NCBI GenBank assembly: GCA_024400125.1
Contig: JAKSNG010000002.1
Location: forward strand, 1-64,000
Length of the DNA stretch: 64,000 bases
DNA from: Paludibacteraceae bacterium
Lineage (GTDB): Bacteria; Bacteroidota; Bacteroidia; Bacteroidales; Paludibacteraceae
Direction: 5' to 3'
Shown: piece by piece, positions 43,016 to 52,190 of the stretch
How positions within the stretch are numbered: the first letter of the stretch is position 1
Layout of the letters: each line of letters starts with the position of its first letter
Made by a program: the position numbers and the translations under genes
Notes under the pieces: generated by a model
What the model saw: the letters and a program-made list of their open reading frames with translations, nothing else
Databases searched by the model: none
What the model was told of the DNA's origin: nothing

Positions 43016-43912
43016 TTATAGGACGTTTAAGACTTGTTCTTTGATTTGCTCCAGAATATCTTTCATTTTGACGACGATAATTTGCATTTCCGATTGGTTA
43101 GATTTGCTGCCTAATGTATTGATTTCTCGTCCCATTTCTTGTGCGACAAATCCGAGTTTTTTGCCGACGCCGGTTGTTTGGTCGTTCATTACTTCAAAGA
43201 AGTATCGGATATGATTGGTGAGTCTCACTTTCTCCTCGGTGATATCCAGTTTCTCAAGATAATAGATGAGTTCGGCTTCGAGGCGATTTTGATCTACGGC
43301 TTGTTTCGTTTCCTCTGCCAGTTTATCGAGGTTAGCGAGCAGACGTTGTTTGATATTATTGACGCGATTCTTTTCGTAAGGCTCGACTTCTGCCAGTAAC
43401 GTAGATATGCCATTCAGTTTCTCGGTGAACATACGTTCCAAGGAAGCACCTTCTTGCGTGCGGAAAGCCACAAAGTCTTGAAGAGCGCGTTGGATGGCAT
43501 CTTGTAGCAATTCCCATTCTTTGTCGTCCAATACGATTTCAGAGTTGGCGCTTTTGCATACTTCAGGCATTCGCATTACGGAAGAGACTAAGTCTGCGTT
43601 GGCTGGGATGCCGAGTTCGGTTTGGAGGGAAACTAATTCCTTATAATAATACTTGAAGGCCTCTCGGTTGATTGGTGCAAATTCTTTAGACTGTTCGCCC
43701 AAGTCTTGGGTGTAGATAGTAACATCTACTTTTCCGCGTTCCAATGGTGAGGTCAGCATGGCACGGATAGCGGCTTCTTTGTCGCGGAAGAGTCCGCTTG
43801 CTTTGAGTGTTAAATCCAATTGCTTGCTATTAAGCGAGCGAATTTCTACAATTGTTTTGTGGTCGGAAAAAGTATATTCGGCTTTTCCGTAGCCTGTCAT
43901 AGATAATAACAT
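43016..43912 (-). CDS. yicC: YicC-family endoribonuclease-like protein
   Basis: 298 aa. It begins MLLSMTGYGKAE with the IEIRSLNSKQLDL-type motif and ends with the family signature GKKLGFVAQEMGREINTLGSKSNQ. YicC proteins act on RNA in E. coli. First gene of the leftward yicC-gmk-nadD operon, driven by the left half of a divergent promoter. Confidence 0.93.
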   Translation of the reverse strand: MLLSMTGYGKAEYTFSDHKTIVEIRSLNSKQLDLTLKASGLFRDKEAAIRAMLTSPLERGKVDVTIYTQDLGEQSKEFAPINREAFKYYYKELVSLQTELGIPANADLVSSVMRMPEVCKSANSEIVLDDKEWELLQDAIQRALQDFVAFRTQEGASLERMFTEKLNGISTLLAEVEPYEKNRVNNIKQRLLANLDKLAEETKQAVDQNRLEAELIYYLEKLDITEEKVRLTNHIRYFFEVMNDQTTGVGKKLGFVAQEMGREINTLGSKSNQSEMQIIVVKMKDILEQIKEQVLNVL

Positions 43913-43932
43913 GATTTCTTCAAATTAGCGTG

Positions 43933-43980
43933 CAAAAGTACACTTTTTTTTTGGTATATGCAAATTTTTTTGTACTTTTG
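43933..43980. promoter_or_regulatory. Compact divergent promoter pair (yicC leftward, DUF2461 rightward)
   Basis: Core TTTG (43950-43953), GTATATG, CAAA (43961-43964). Rightward -7 TACTTTTG (43973-43980) after a 19-nt spacer; leftward -7 TACTTTTG (complement of 43933-43940) after 20 nt. Confidence 0.85.
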
Positions 43981-44006
43981 CAGTCGGAATAGTTAAAAAT
44001 AGTTCT

Positions 44007-44690
44007 ATGAAAGATATATTGTCTTTTTTATCGGATCTTTCCAATCACAATAATCGTGAGTGGTTTGAGGCTAATAAGGAGCGTTTTCGTGCGTGTCAAG
44101 GTACGTTTGTTTCTTTTACGGAGCAGTTGATTGCTCGTTTGACGGAGTTTGAGCCAGAGTTTGCTGGACTTACTCCGCGCGATTGCATTTGGAGGATTTA
44201 TCGTGATGTTCGTTTTTCTGCAGATAAGCGTCCTTATAAAGAATGGTTTGGAACGTTTCCTGCCGCTAAAGGAGGTAAAAAATCACAACATGGTGGCTAT
44301 TATGTGCATATACAGCCTGGGTATTGTATGGTTTCTGCAGGAATATGGAATCCGTGTCCAGATTTGCTGCGTGCTTTGCGTCGCGAGATTGAGGCTAACT
44401 ATGAAGAAGTAGAAACAATTATGGCTGCGCCACAATGGAAACGCTATTTTTGTGATTTTGATACTGAGTGGATGCTTAAGAAAGTACCAGCAGGATTTGA
44501 CCCGAATTTTGTACATGCAGATTGGTTGAAGCGCAAGTCGTTCACGTGTTCTACGATGTTGACTGACGCGCAAGTGTGTGCTCCAGATTTTTTAGACCAT
44601 GTGGTAGATATTTGTCGAACTGTCAAGCCGATGAATGATTTTTTGAATTATACGTTTGAGGAATATGGTGAGTTCCCTGAACGTTGTTAA
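44007..44690 (+). CDS. DUF2461-family protein
   Basis: 227 aa. ILSFLSDLSNHNNREWFEANKERF at the start, IWRIYRDVRFSADKRPYK and GGYYVHIQPG are typical of DUF2461 (TIGR02453). The biochemical role is unknown. It is the first gene rightward of the divergent promoter, followed after 13 nt by an MBL hydrolase. Confidence 0.88.
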   Translation: MKDILSFLSDLSNHNNREWFEANKERFRACQGTFVSFTEQLIARLTEFEPEFAGLTPRDCIWRIYRDVRFSADKRPYKEWFGTFPAAKGGKKSQHGGYYVHIQPGYCMVSAGIWNPCPDLLRALRREIEANYEEVETIMAAPQWKRYFCDFDTEWMLKKVPAGFDPNFVHADWLKRKSFTCSTMLTDAQVCAPDFLDHVVDICRTVKPMNDFLNYTFEEYGEFPERC

Positions 44691-44703
44691 CTACATTGAA
44701 GCG

Positions 44704-45306
44704 ATGAATATTCATACTTTTTATTTCAATCCATACCGTGAATGCACCTATATAGTTCGTGCCGAACAATCGTCTGAAATAAAGGAGGTTCCAGTGCTGA
44801 TTATTGATCCTGGTATGTATGGCGAAAAAGAGAATGAGCGGTTTCAACAGTATATGGATGTCAACCATTTAACGCCTATTGCTGTGTTGATTACGCATAG
44901 TCATCCAGATCATATCTGTGGATTGGAATATCTGCATAAGCGTTATCCTGCTTTGCCTATCTATGGCGTTGATTCACAAGTATGTAATTCACCTATTGCG
45001 AGTACAGATACCGAGAATCATTTGGAGGTATTGAATTTTGCACCTTTTTCATGCCAAGTGCTGCGTACTCCTGGGCACAAAGAAGATTCGGTGTGCTATT
45101 ATTGGTCTGAGGAAGGCGTGGTTTTTACGGGCGACACGCTGTTTCAAGAGTCTATTGGACGTACAGATTTACCTGGAGGTGATATGCGACAATTGATTCA
45201 ATCACTACAGAAGTTAGCGGCTTTGCCTAAAGAAACACAGGTTTATCCAGGACATGGATACCCCACAACGATTGCGCATGAATTGGAGTTTAATCCGTAT
45301 TTATAG
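44704..45306 (+). CDS. Metallo-beta-lactamase-fold hydrolase, glyoxalase II-like
   Basis: 200 aa. Metal ligands are THSHPDH, TPGHKED, FTGDTLF with the SIGRTDLPGG loop, and YPGHGY, the order found in small glyoxalase II-like hydrolases. The start is set at 44704 (MNIHTFYFNPYRECTY), which fits the family; the in-frame extension overlaps DUF2461. The substrate is probably a thioester such as an acyl-glutathione-like or bacillithiol-like conjugate, by family only. Its end overlaps the convergent exosortase gene by 17 nt. Confidence 0.85.
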   Translation: MNIHTFYFNPYRECTYIVRAEQSSEIKEVPVLIIDPGMYGEKENERFQQYMDVNHLTPIAVLITHSHPDHICGLEYLHKRYPALPIYGVDSQVCNSPIASTDTENHLEVLNFAPFSCQVLRTPGHKEDSVCYYWSEEGVVFTGDTLFQESIGRTDLPGGDMRQLIQSLQKLAALPKETQVYPGHGYPTTIAHELEFNPYL

Positions 45307-45868
45307 TTTCGTTGTGACGAATTTTTTCTACGTAGGCAACCCAAAGTAGGAACATAAAGCCGTAGAATAGGTATTTGAAGATATACGTGTGCAGCAGTTC
45401 GAACCATTCCGGATGGAATTCGATGAAGAGTGTGATGCACGTGATGCGGAAGATGTTGAAGAAATAGAGTAGCAAAATTCCCAATAAAGTATATCCCCAC
45501 TTTTTCCACTCGTTTTTAGGCGTAGCGACCATGATGCAAGTCCAAATAAAGATTTGTTTGAGTGGTGTGCATGACCATACGATACGTGTGCCGCTGCCGC
45601 TGGTAAAACGCAAGGTGTAGGTATCTGCTTGATAAATCGTATCTCGGAAAAGAGATACGCACCAATAGACAGCATTGGTAATGTTCTCAGCCATCCATGC
45701 AAATGGTGCGGTGATGTTGATACCGAACCAAGTCACTAAACCGACCGCATCATCTCCATGAACGGTGAACTTCCAAAAGTAGTTGCTAACAAGCAATGTG
45801 ACTGCAAAAATGATGATGTCACGATAAGGAAGTAGTTTAGATTTGAGTTTTGGCGAAAGGAACTTCAT
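45290..45868 (-). CDS. Exosortase/archaeosortase-family membrane protein
   Basis: 192 aa with about five membrane segments. The exosortase catalytic triad is visible: C100 in IVWSCTPLKQ, R141 in FFNIFRITC and H160 in ELLHTYIFKY. Such enzymes cleave and attach C-terminally tagged proteins at the inner membrane. The start used (45868) overlaps the tsaD 3' end by 32 nt; the longer reading to 45919 is not favoured. No PEP-CTERM-like target is seen in the window, so the substrate is unknown. It is co-transcribed after tsaD. Confidence 0.78.
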   Translation of the reverse strand: MKFLSPKLKSKLLPYRDIIIFAVTLLVSNYFWKFTVHGDDAVGLVTWFGINITAPFAWMAENITNAVYWCVSLFRDTIYQADTYTLRFTSGSGTRIVWSCTPLKQIFIWTCIMVATPKNEWKKWGYTLLGILLLYFFNIFRITCITLFIEFHPEWFELLHTYIFKYLFYGFMFLLWVAYVEKIRHNETINTD

Positions 45869-46910
45869 CGATGGCGCAAAAATCGTTGTCTTGGTATTTG
45901 AAATATCCGGCTTGTGCAATCATAGCCGCATTGTCTGTTGTGAAGGAAAATGGAGGAATAAATACATCCCAATGATAGCGACGACCATAATCCAAGAACG
46001 CTTCGCGTAATCCGCTATTTGCGCTGACACCTCCTGCTACGGCTATACGATTGATATGCAAGTCGTTAGCAGCTTTTTTGAGTTTGCGCATTAGCACATC
46101 TATGATGGTGAATTGCAGACTCGCGCAGAGATTCTCTTTTAAGAGAGGAATACGGTCTAATAAATCTTCCACCGTATCTACGTGCTCTGCTTTCATCATA
46201 TCTCTAATGGTGTATAGAAACGATGTTTTTAATCCAGAGAACGAGTAATCGTATCCCGCAATATGTGGTTCAGCAAATTGGAAGGCGTGCGCGTCTCCTT
46301 CGTGTGCTAATTTATCAATCCATGGACCGCCAGGGTAGGGTAATCCTAACACTTTGGCGCATTTGTCGAAGGCTTCGCCAGCAGCATCGTCAATTGTTTG
46401 TCCAATGATTTGCATATCGTTGTACGCTTTCACCAACACGATTTGGCTATTGCCTCCGCTTACAAGAAGGCAAAGGAATGGGAACTCGGGATGTCGGATA
46501 ACAGCGTTTTGCAGGCTGGGGACAGTTTGTTTATATGCTTCTGATGGCTCAACAAAATGTGCCATGATGTGCCCTTGTAAGTGATTGACATCGACTATGG
46601 GAATGTTCAGCGATTGAGCTAAACCCTTAGCAAATGAAGTGCCGACCAATAAACTGCCTAAAAGACCTGGTCCACGTGTAAATGCGATAGCGGATAATTC
46701 GCTCGCGTTCACGCCTGCACGTTTGAGGGCGGTGTCAATGACTGGAATAATATTGAGTTGATGTGCGCGGCTCGCTAACTCGGGTACGACACCGCCAAAC
46801 TCCTCATGTACTTTTTGAGAAGCGGTTACATTGCTGAGCAAAAGCCCATCTTGGATGACGGCTGCAGAGGTGTCGTCACAACTGGATTCGATAGCAAGAA
46901 TAGTAATCAT
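45837..46910 (-). CDS. tsaD: tRNA N6-threonylcarbamoyladenosine transferase
   Basis: 357 aa. ILAIESSCDDTSAAVI at the start, the metal-binding HLQGHIMAHF, SGGNSQIVLV and the AVAGGVSANSGLR loop are TsaD signatures. It transfers the threonylcarbamoyl group to A37 of ANN-decoding tRNAs. The start is set at 46910 (MITILAIES), just after the divergent promoter; the extension to 46955 would run through it. Confidence 0.95.
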   Translation of the reverse strand: MITILAIESSCDDTSAAVIQDGLLLSNVTASQKVHEEFGGVVPELASRAHQLNIIPVIDTALKRAGVNASELSAIAFTRGPGLLGSLLVGTSFAKGLAQSLNIPIVDVNHLQGHIMAHFVEPSEAYKQTVPSLQNAVIRHPEFPFLCLLVSGGNSQIVLVKAYNDMQIIGQTIDDAAGEAFDKCAKVLGLPYPGGPWIDKLAHEGDAHAFQFAEPHIAGYDYSFSGLKTSFLYTIRDMMKAEHVDTVEDLLDRIPLLKENLCASLQFTIIDVLMRKLKKAANDLHINRIAVAGGVSANSGLREAFLDYGRRYHWDVFIPPFSFTTDNAAMIAQAGYFKYQDNDFCAIDEVPFAKTQI

Positions 46911-46925
46911 ATTCGAAATTTGCTG

Positions 46926-46973
46926 CAAAATTACATAAAAATTTGCATATACCAAAAAAAAATTGTAATTTTG
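46926..46973. promoter_or_regulatory. Compact divergent promoter pair (tsaD leftward, waaA rightward)
   Basis: Core TTTG (46942-46945), CATATAC, CAAA (46953-46956). Rightward -7 TAATTTTG (46966-46973) after 20 nt; leftward -7 TAATTTTG (complement of 46926-46933) after 19 nt. Confidence 0.85.
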
Positions 46974-46993
46974 CGCGATTTTTATGTAATATT

Positions 46994-48223
46994 ATGCGTT
47001 TATATTTTTTACTCATACGAATAGCTGCGCTTTGTGGGCATAAAAAAGCCCAATTATTGGTGCGTGGGCAACGTGACACGTTGGTTAGAATTAAGCAAAG
47101 AGGCGAAGTAGCTGCGAAGGAAGTTGTATGGTTTCATGCGGCTTCTGTGGGCGAATTTGAGCAAGCACGTCCAATTATAGAACGTCTCAAAAGTCAAGAT
47201 AATGCAGGTGATGTTCGGGTTGTGCTGACATTTTTCTCGCCATCTGGATATGAGATGAGAAAGAATTATGCCTTTGCGGATGAGATTTATTACTTGCCTT
47301 TTGCCACGCGTCGTAATGCGAAAGCGTTTATTGCGGCTATTAGACCAACGAAAGTGATTTTTGTTAAGTACGAGTTTTGGCCAGCTTACTTGCGTGAACT
47401 TAAGGCACAAATGATTCCTACGTATTTGATTTCGGCCATTTTCCGTCCTGGACAACTCTTCTTCCGTTGGTGGGGAAAGTGGTATCGTAATTTGCTGCAT
47501 TGTTTTACGAAGATTTTTGTGCAGGATGAAGACTCTTGTCAACTGTTGGCTAAATACAATATATTACGCGTATTAGTGGCTGGTGACACTCGTTTTGACC
47601 GTGTGCATGCTATTGCTGAGCAATCCAATGCGATTCCGATCATTGAACATTTTGCTAATGTGACAAAGAACGTGTTCCAACAAACGCCTAATAGAGTGAT
47701 TATTGCTGGCAGCACGTGGCTACCTGATGAGGAGTTGTTAGCACGCTATGTCAACGAGCACGAAGATGTCAAGTTGGTGTTAGTGCCTCACGAGATTGAT
47801 AAAGCACATTTAGACGCCATCTTTAATCTATTCCAAGGTCGTTTAGTGCGACTCTCTGAAGCGAATGCACATAGTGTGGAGCATGTGAGAACGATATTGG
47901 TGGACTCGATGGGGCTGTTATCCAGCATTTATCGCTATGGGCAAGTGGCGTATATCGGCGGTGGCTTTGGGGTCGGAATTCACAATACGATTGAGGCTGC
48001 TGTTTATGGGGTGCCTGTCTTATTTGGCCCTAACTATCAGCATTTCCGTGAGGCAAAAGGTTTGATTGCTGCGAATGCTGGATTTAGCGTGGCTAATTAT
48101 CATGAATTAGCAGCGGCTTTAGACAAAGCCTTAGAGGAGCATGTACGCTTAGGTTTGAATGCTCGCGACTATGTCAACTCGGAGTTGGGCGCAACCGAAC
48201 GAATAATGAAATCTATTTTTTGA
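46994..48223 (+). CDS. waaA: 3-deoxy-D-manno-octulosonic acid (Kdo) transferase
   Basis: 409 aa, GT30 family. WFHAASVGEFEQARPIIERL carries the catalytic Glu region. The C-terminal GT-B domain has YIGGGFGVGIHNTIEAAVYGVPVLFGPNY, the CMP-Kdo-binding end. It attaches Kdo to lipid A precursors at the inner membrane. The start (46994) lies 20 nt after the -7 box; the in-frame extension to 46943 crosses the promoter and is rejected. Confidence 0.93.
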   Translation: MRLYFLLIRIAALCGHKKAQLLVRGQRDTLVRIKQRGEVAAKEVVWFHAASVGEFEQARPIIERLKSQDNAGDVRVVLTFFSPSGYEMRKNYAFADEIYYLPFATRRNAKAFIAAIRPTKVIFVKYEFWPAYLRELKAQMIPTYLISAIFRPGQLFFRWWGKWYRNLLHCFTKIFVQDEDSCQLLAKYNILRVLVAGDTRFDRVHAIAEQSNAIPIIEHFANVTKNVFQQTPNRVIIAGSTWLPDEELLARYVNEHEDVKLVLVPHEIDKAHLDAIFNLFQGRLVRLSEANAHSVEHVRTILVDSMGLLSSIYRYGQVAYIGGGFGVGIHNTIEAAVYGVPVLFGPNYQHFREAKGLIAANAGFSVANYHELAAALDKALEEHVRLGLNARDYVNSELGATERIMKSIF

Positions 48224-48226
48224 ATT

Positions 48227-49552
48227 ATGATACAGAAACCTAATATCCCTAAGGGGACTCGTGATTTTGGTGCCGTAGAGATGGCTCGTAGAAACTACAT
48301 CTTTTCGACTATCCGTTCTGTGTTTGCCTTATATGGCTTTCAACAGTTAGAGACTCCGTCGATGGAGTTGATGTCTACGCTGATGGGCAAGTACGGTGAG
48401 GAGGGAGACAAACTCCTTTTCCGCATTCAAAACTCCGGCGAAAAAGCCAATGAAGCACCAGAGAAAGGACTGCGTTATGACTTGACGGTGCCCTTTGCGC
48501 GCTATGTTGTGCAACACCGTGATGAGATACAGTTTCCTTTCCGTCGCTATCAGATTCAACCCGTATGGCGTGCTGACAGACCGCAGAAAGGACGGTATCG
48601 TGAGTTCTATCAGTGTGATGTGGATGTGATTGGTACAACGTCGTTAGTGAGTGAACTGGAACTGATTCAGATTGTTCAAGAAGTTTATCGCCGTTTTGGT
48701 ATTCGTGTGTCGTTGCATATCAATAACCGCAAGATTTTGGCTGGTATAGCCGAAGTCATTGGTGCTCCAGATAAGATGATGGACATCACGGTTGTCATTG
48801 ACAAATTAGATAAGATAGGCTTAGATAATGTAAATAAGGAATTAGCGGAACGCGGTTTAAGTGAAGACGCGATTGCTAAGTTACAACCTATTTTAGCGCT
48901 ATCTGGTAGCAATGAAGATAAGTTAGATACGATTGCACAAGTGCTGAGCGATAGCGAAATCGGAATGAAAGGTGTGGAGGAGTTGCGTACAATCTTTGCT
49001 TTAGTCAATGAATCCAATCCGTCTGCTGCGAATGAGCGTTTCATGCTGGAATTAGACTTGACGTTGGCTCGTGGACTGAACTATTACACGGGTGCTATTT
49101 TTGAGGTGAAGGCTTTAGATGTGCAGATGGGCAGTATCACCGGAGGAGGACGTTATGACAACTTAACGGGTATCTTTGGTATGCCCGACGTGAGTGGAGT
49201 GGGAATTTCATTTGGTGCCGATCGTATCTATGATGTTTTGACCGAACTCAATCTTTATCCAGAGTCGATGATGGATAGTACACAAGTGCTGTTTGTTACT
49301 TTTGGAGACGCAGAATTGCGATATGCATTGAAGTGGGCAAAAACTTTGCGTGAAAACGGAGTGCGTGTTGAGGTATATCCAGAGCCTGCTAAAATGAAGA
49401 AACAGATGGGATATGCAGATGCTAAGCACATTCCGTATGTAGCTATTGTGGGTGGAAACGAGATGGAAACGAATACCGTTATGCTCAAGAATATGGCAAC
49501 GGGCGAACAGCAGCCCATTGAACTAACTCAACTATTGACTTTCAACTTTTGA
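48227..49552 (+). CDS. hisS: Histidyl-tRNA synthetase
   Basis: 441 aa, class II synthetase. Motif 2 region [24 protein letters not shown], the histidine-binding [13 protein letters not shown] and motif 3 [10 protein letters not shown] with [11 protein letters not shown] are all present. The C-terminal anticodon domain follows. It starts 3 nt after waaA. Confidence 0.96.
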   Translation: MIQKPNIPKGTRDFGAVEMARRNYIFSTIRSVFALYGFQQLETPSMELMSTLMGKYGEEGDKLLFRIQNSGEKANEAPEKGLRYDLTVPFARYVVQHRDEIQFPFRRYQIQPVWRADRPQKGRYREFYQCDVDVIGTTSLVSELELIQIVQEVYRRFGIRVSLHINNRKILAGIAEVIGAPDKMMDITVVIDKLDKIGLDNVNKELAERGLSEDAIAKLQPILALSGSNEDKLDTIAQVLSDSEIGMKGVEELRTIFALVNESNPSAANERFMLELDLTLARGLNYYTGAIFEVKALDVQMGSITGGGRYDNLTGIFGMPDVSGVGISFGADRIYDVLTELNLYPESMMDSTQVLFVTFGDAELRYALKWAKTLRENGVRVEVYPEPAKMKKQMGYADAKHIPYVAIVGGNEMETNTVMLKNMATGEQQPIELTQLLTFNF

Positions 49553-49557
49553 TTCTC

Positions 49558-50097
49558 ATGAATACATCGAATGAATTTGACCAAGTGGCAGCACTCTGCC
49601 GAGAGATTTATGTAAAGAAAATGAAGGACTATGGTCCATCGTGGCGTATTATGCGTCCGCAGACTGTCAATGACCAATTGTTCATCAAAGCCAAACGCAT
49701 CCGCGAGATAGAAACTACGGGTGTTAATCTTGTTGGAGAATCGGTTGAGGGGGAGTTGATGGCAATTGTCAATTACTCTATCATCGGGCTTATTCAACTC
49801 AATGAGGGCTATGCTGATTCGATAGATATGACGGCTGAAAAAACGATAGAGCTCTATGATCAATATATGCAACAAGCCAAAGAACTGATGTTGCGTAAGA
49901 ATCATGACTATGGCGAAGCATGGCGTGATATGTTAGGCTCGTCGTTGACAGATATTATCTTGACGAAGATTAACCGTAATAAGTCTATCTCTGCCAATGA
50001 CAATCAAACGCTTATCTCAGAGGGCTGCGATGGCAATTATTTCGATATGCTCAATTACGCCGTCTTCTATCTGATTAAGTTGATTATTGAGAAATAA
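49558..50097 (+). CDS. DUF1599-family protein with duplicated motif
   Basis: 179 aa. The family's internal duplication is clear: KKMKDYGPSWRIMRPQTVND near residue 23 and RKNHDYGEAWRDMLGSSLTD near 117, each followed by an IKAKRIREIE-like helix. The family looks like an all-alpha nucleotide-pyrophosphohydrolase-type fold, but the function is not known. The start is ATG 49558, six nt after the hisS stop. Confidence 0.85.
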   Translation: MNTSNEFDQVAALCREIYVKKMKDYGPSWRIMRPQTVNDQLFIKAKRIREIETTGVNLVGESVEGELMAIVNYSIIGLIQLNEGYADSIDMTAEKTIELYDQYMQQAKELMLRKNHDYGEAWRDMLGSSLTDIILTKINRNKSISANDNQTLISEGCDGNYFDMLNYAVFYLIKLIIEK

Positions 50098-50113
50098 CTG
50101 TGACTATTGTATC

Positions 50114-50995
50114 ATGAAACACGTTTGTTTACTATTGCTATTGCTTAATTTGGTCGTTTCTCCTTTGGCTGCGGCTAAAGTGGTATCATTGTCGATTACG
50201 TATGAATATAAATCTAATGACCGCAAGGAGTCACAAGAAGATGCTGAAAAACGAGCTATTGAGCGCGCTAAGCAGAAAGCGTTAGAGGATAAGTTTGGTG
50301 TTGATGTGAGCAATATCATTGTACAAGTAGAGCGATCTAATGATGCAGGGAAGTCGCATTCGTATAGTGATGATTTTTTCTCGATGGGAGGAACATCTTC
50401 TCGTGGAGAGTGGTTGCAGACGACTAAGGAGGAAGTGCTGACTTCTATTCATGATGGCGAGTTATGGCATGTAAAAGTGTATGTAGAGGGTACTGGTCGT
50501 GAGCGAGTGGGTGAGCCGATAGATATTAAGGCGGAGTTTATCAATAGTCCTGCTGAGAAACGAGGAAGGACAACGTTTTATGATGGCAATGACTTGTTTT
50601 TGCGTTTTCAGTCGCCGGTAGCGGGAGCGTTGTGCGTGTATTTAGTTGATGGAAACAAAGACGCATATTGCTTGCTTCCGTATATGAGTAGTTCGACTGG
50701 TTGTCAAACGATTGAAGCGAATAAGGAGTATTTGTTTTTCTCAAGTGTGGCTGATGTGTCGGCAGATGAGTACACACTCAATACGCAGTTGGAGCAAGAG
50801 CAGAATATCTTGTATGTAGTTTTCTCGCCCAATCGTTTTACGAAAGCGAATGACACGCAAGGTGGTCAAAATTGGCGAGAGGAGCAATTGCCACGAACGC
50901 TCAAATATGAACCATTTTTGAGGTGGTTGTCTGCTAATCAAATTAAAGATGAGCAGATGGTTGTTCGAACGGAGGTCGTGACGATTGTGAAATGA
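50114..50995 (+). CDS. Exported DUF4384-domain protein
   Basis: 293 aa. A signal peptide (MKHVCLLLLLLNLVVSPLAAA) precedes a basic/acidic helix (about 35-65) of the type found in envelope proteins with LPP20/FlgT-like starts. Residues ~165-255 (NDLFLRFQSPVAGALCVYLVDG, then LPYMSSSTG and ILYVVFSPNRF) match DUF4384. DUF4384 is often fused to or near caspase and FGE-sulfatase domains, and both occur in the next 5 kb. The stop overlaps a tiny ORF (ATGA). Confidence 0.75.
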   Translation: MKHVCLLLLLLNLVVSPLAAAKVVSLSITYEYKSNDRKESQEDAEKRAIERAKQKALEDKFGVDVSNIIVQVERSNDAGKSHSYSDDFFSMGGTSSRGEWLQTTKEEVLTSIHDGELWHVKVYVEGTGRERVGEPIDIKAEFINSPAEKRGRTTFYDGNDLFLRFQSPVAGALCVYLVDGNKDAYCLLPYMSSSTGCQTIEANKEYLFFSSVADVSADEYTLNTQLEQEQNILYVVFSPNRFTKANDTQGGQNWREEQLPRTLKYEPFLRWLSANQIKDEQMVVRTEVVTIVK

Positions 50996-51069
50996 GGGTT
51001 GTCAACACTCCACCACAAGCCATCAAGAAACATCTGGACGCAGATGAACTTATGGAGAAAAAGGAATGA
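50992..51069 (+). CDS. 25-codon ORF overlapping the DUF4384 stop (doubtful)
   Basis: Starts ATGA at the preceding stop and reads MRVVNTPPQAIKKHLDADEL then MEKKE. It could be a translated linker, a remnant of a lost gene, or chance. There is no family match by eye. Confidence 0.2.
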   Translation: MRVVNTPPQAIKKHLDADELMEKKE

Positions 51070-51093
51070 AAAGATAATGAATTCTGAAAAGAT

Positions 51094-52134
51094 ATGGAGA
51101 AAGAAATGAAAATCCAGACCCTTGCGAGTCTACGCACTACGGCAGATATTGTTCACGATGTGCGTTCTATATTGGAAGAAGCGCGCCGATTGTCTGTGCG
51201 TGCCGTAAATAGTGCGATGGTTTATTCGTATTGGTTGATAGGAAAGCGCATCGTGCAAGAAGAACAGCAAGGGGCAGAACGTGCCACGTATGGTGAGCAA
51301 ATACTGAAACGTTTATCTCAAGAATTAACATCGGAGTTTGGAGAGGGTTTCTCGTATGCTAACTTGCGAAATATGCGCCAATTTTATCGTACATATCCAG
51401 ATGAACAGATTTGCTACACACTGTGTAGCCAATTGCCATGGAGTCATAACCGCCTGATTATGAGAGTAGATGACCCATCTGCTCGGGAGTGGTATTTGCG
51501 TGAGGCGGCAGAGCAGCAATGGACGGTTCGTCAGTTAGAGCGTAATATCCATTCGTTCTATTATCAGCGACAATTAGAAAAAAGTGAAACGAAAATGCTA
51601 CACGTGTGTAGCCAATCTGTTCCGACTATTGATACACGGTCATTCGTAAAGGATCCGTATGTGCTTGAATTTGTGGGTTTGCCTCCGTATCCAGAGCATC
51701 GCGAGAAATCTTTGGAAGATGCGCTTATGGACAATATGCAACAGTTTTTGTTAGAGTTGGGTAGGGGCTTTTCTTTTGTAAAACGGCAATATCGTATTGC
51801 TACAGAAACGAGCGATTTTTATATAGACCTCGTTTTCTATAATTACATACTCAAGTGTTTTGTATTAGTTGACCTGAAAGCGGACAAACTGACTCATCAG
51901 GATGTTGGGCAAATGGATATGTATATTCGTATGTTTGATGACTTGAAACGAGGAGAAGGAGATAATCCTACGATTGGAATCTTGATGTGTGCCGAGAAGG
52001 ATGAAACAGTGGTTAAGTATTCTGTTTTGGAAGATTCTCGTCAGATTTTTGCCAGCAAGTACCTGCCTTATCTCCCCAGTGAAGAGGAGATTCGTCGCGA
52101 ATTAGAACAACGCTCAATGATTGATAATGAATAA
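51094..52134 (+). CDS. YhcG-type PDDEXK nuclease (DUF1016)
   Basis: 346 aa. The N-terminal DUF1016 domain (VNSAMVYSYWLIGKRIVQEEQ, YGEQILKRLSQELTSEFG, LRNMRQFYRTYP) precedes a PDDEXK nuclease core with DFYIDLVFYN and VLVDLKAD (the D and D-x-K residues) and the GQMDMYIRMFD helix. YhcG proteins are widespread in mobile DNA, often next to restriction genes; the target is not known. It is here without other restriction genes, between the DUF4384 and SUMF1 genes. Confidence 0.85.
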   Translation: MEKEMKIQTLASLRTTADIVHDVRSILEEARRLSVRAVNSAMVYSYWLIGKRIVQEEQQGAERATYGEQILKRLSQELTSEFGEGFSYANLRNMRQFYRTYPDEQICYTLCSQLPWSHNRLIMRVDDPSAREWYLREAAEQQWTVRQLERNIHSFYYQRQLEKSETKMLHVCSQSVPTIDTRSFVKDPYVLEFVGLPPYPEHREKSLEDALMDNMQQFLLELGRGFSFVKRQYRIATETSDFYIDLVFYNYILKCFVLVDLKADKLTHQDVGQMDMYIRMFDDLKRGEGDNPTIGILMCAEKDETVVKYSVLEDSRQIFASKYLPYLPSEEEIRRELEQRSMIDNE

Positions 52135-52190
52135 TTGAGAGTGGATGTGCAATATTGAATGAAGAATAAAAAATGAAGTAAATTACGAAT

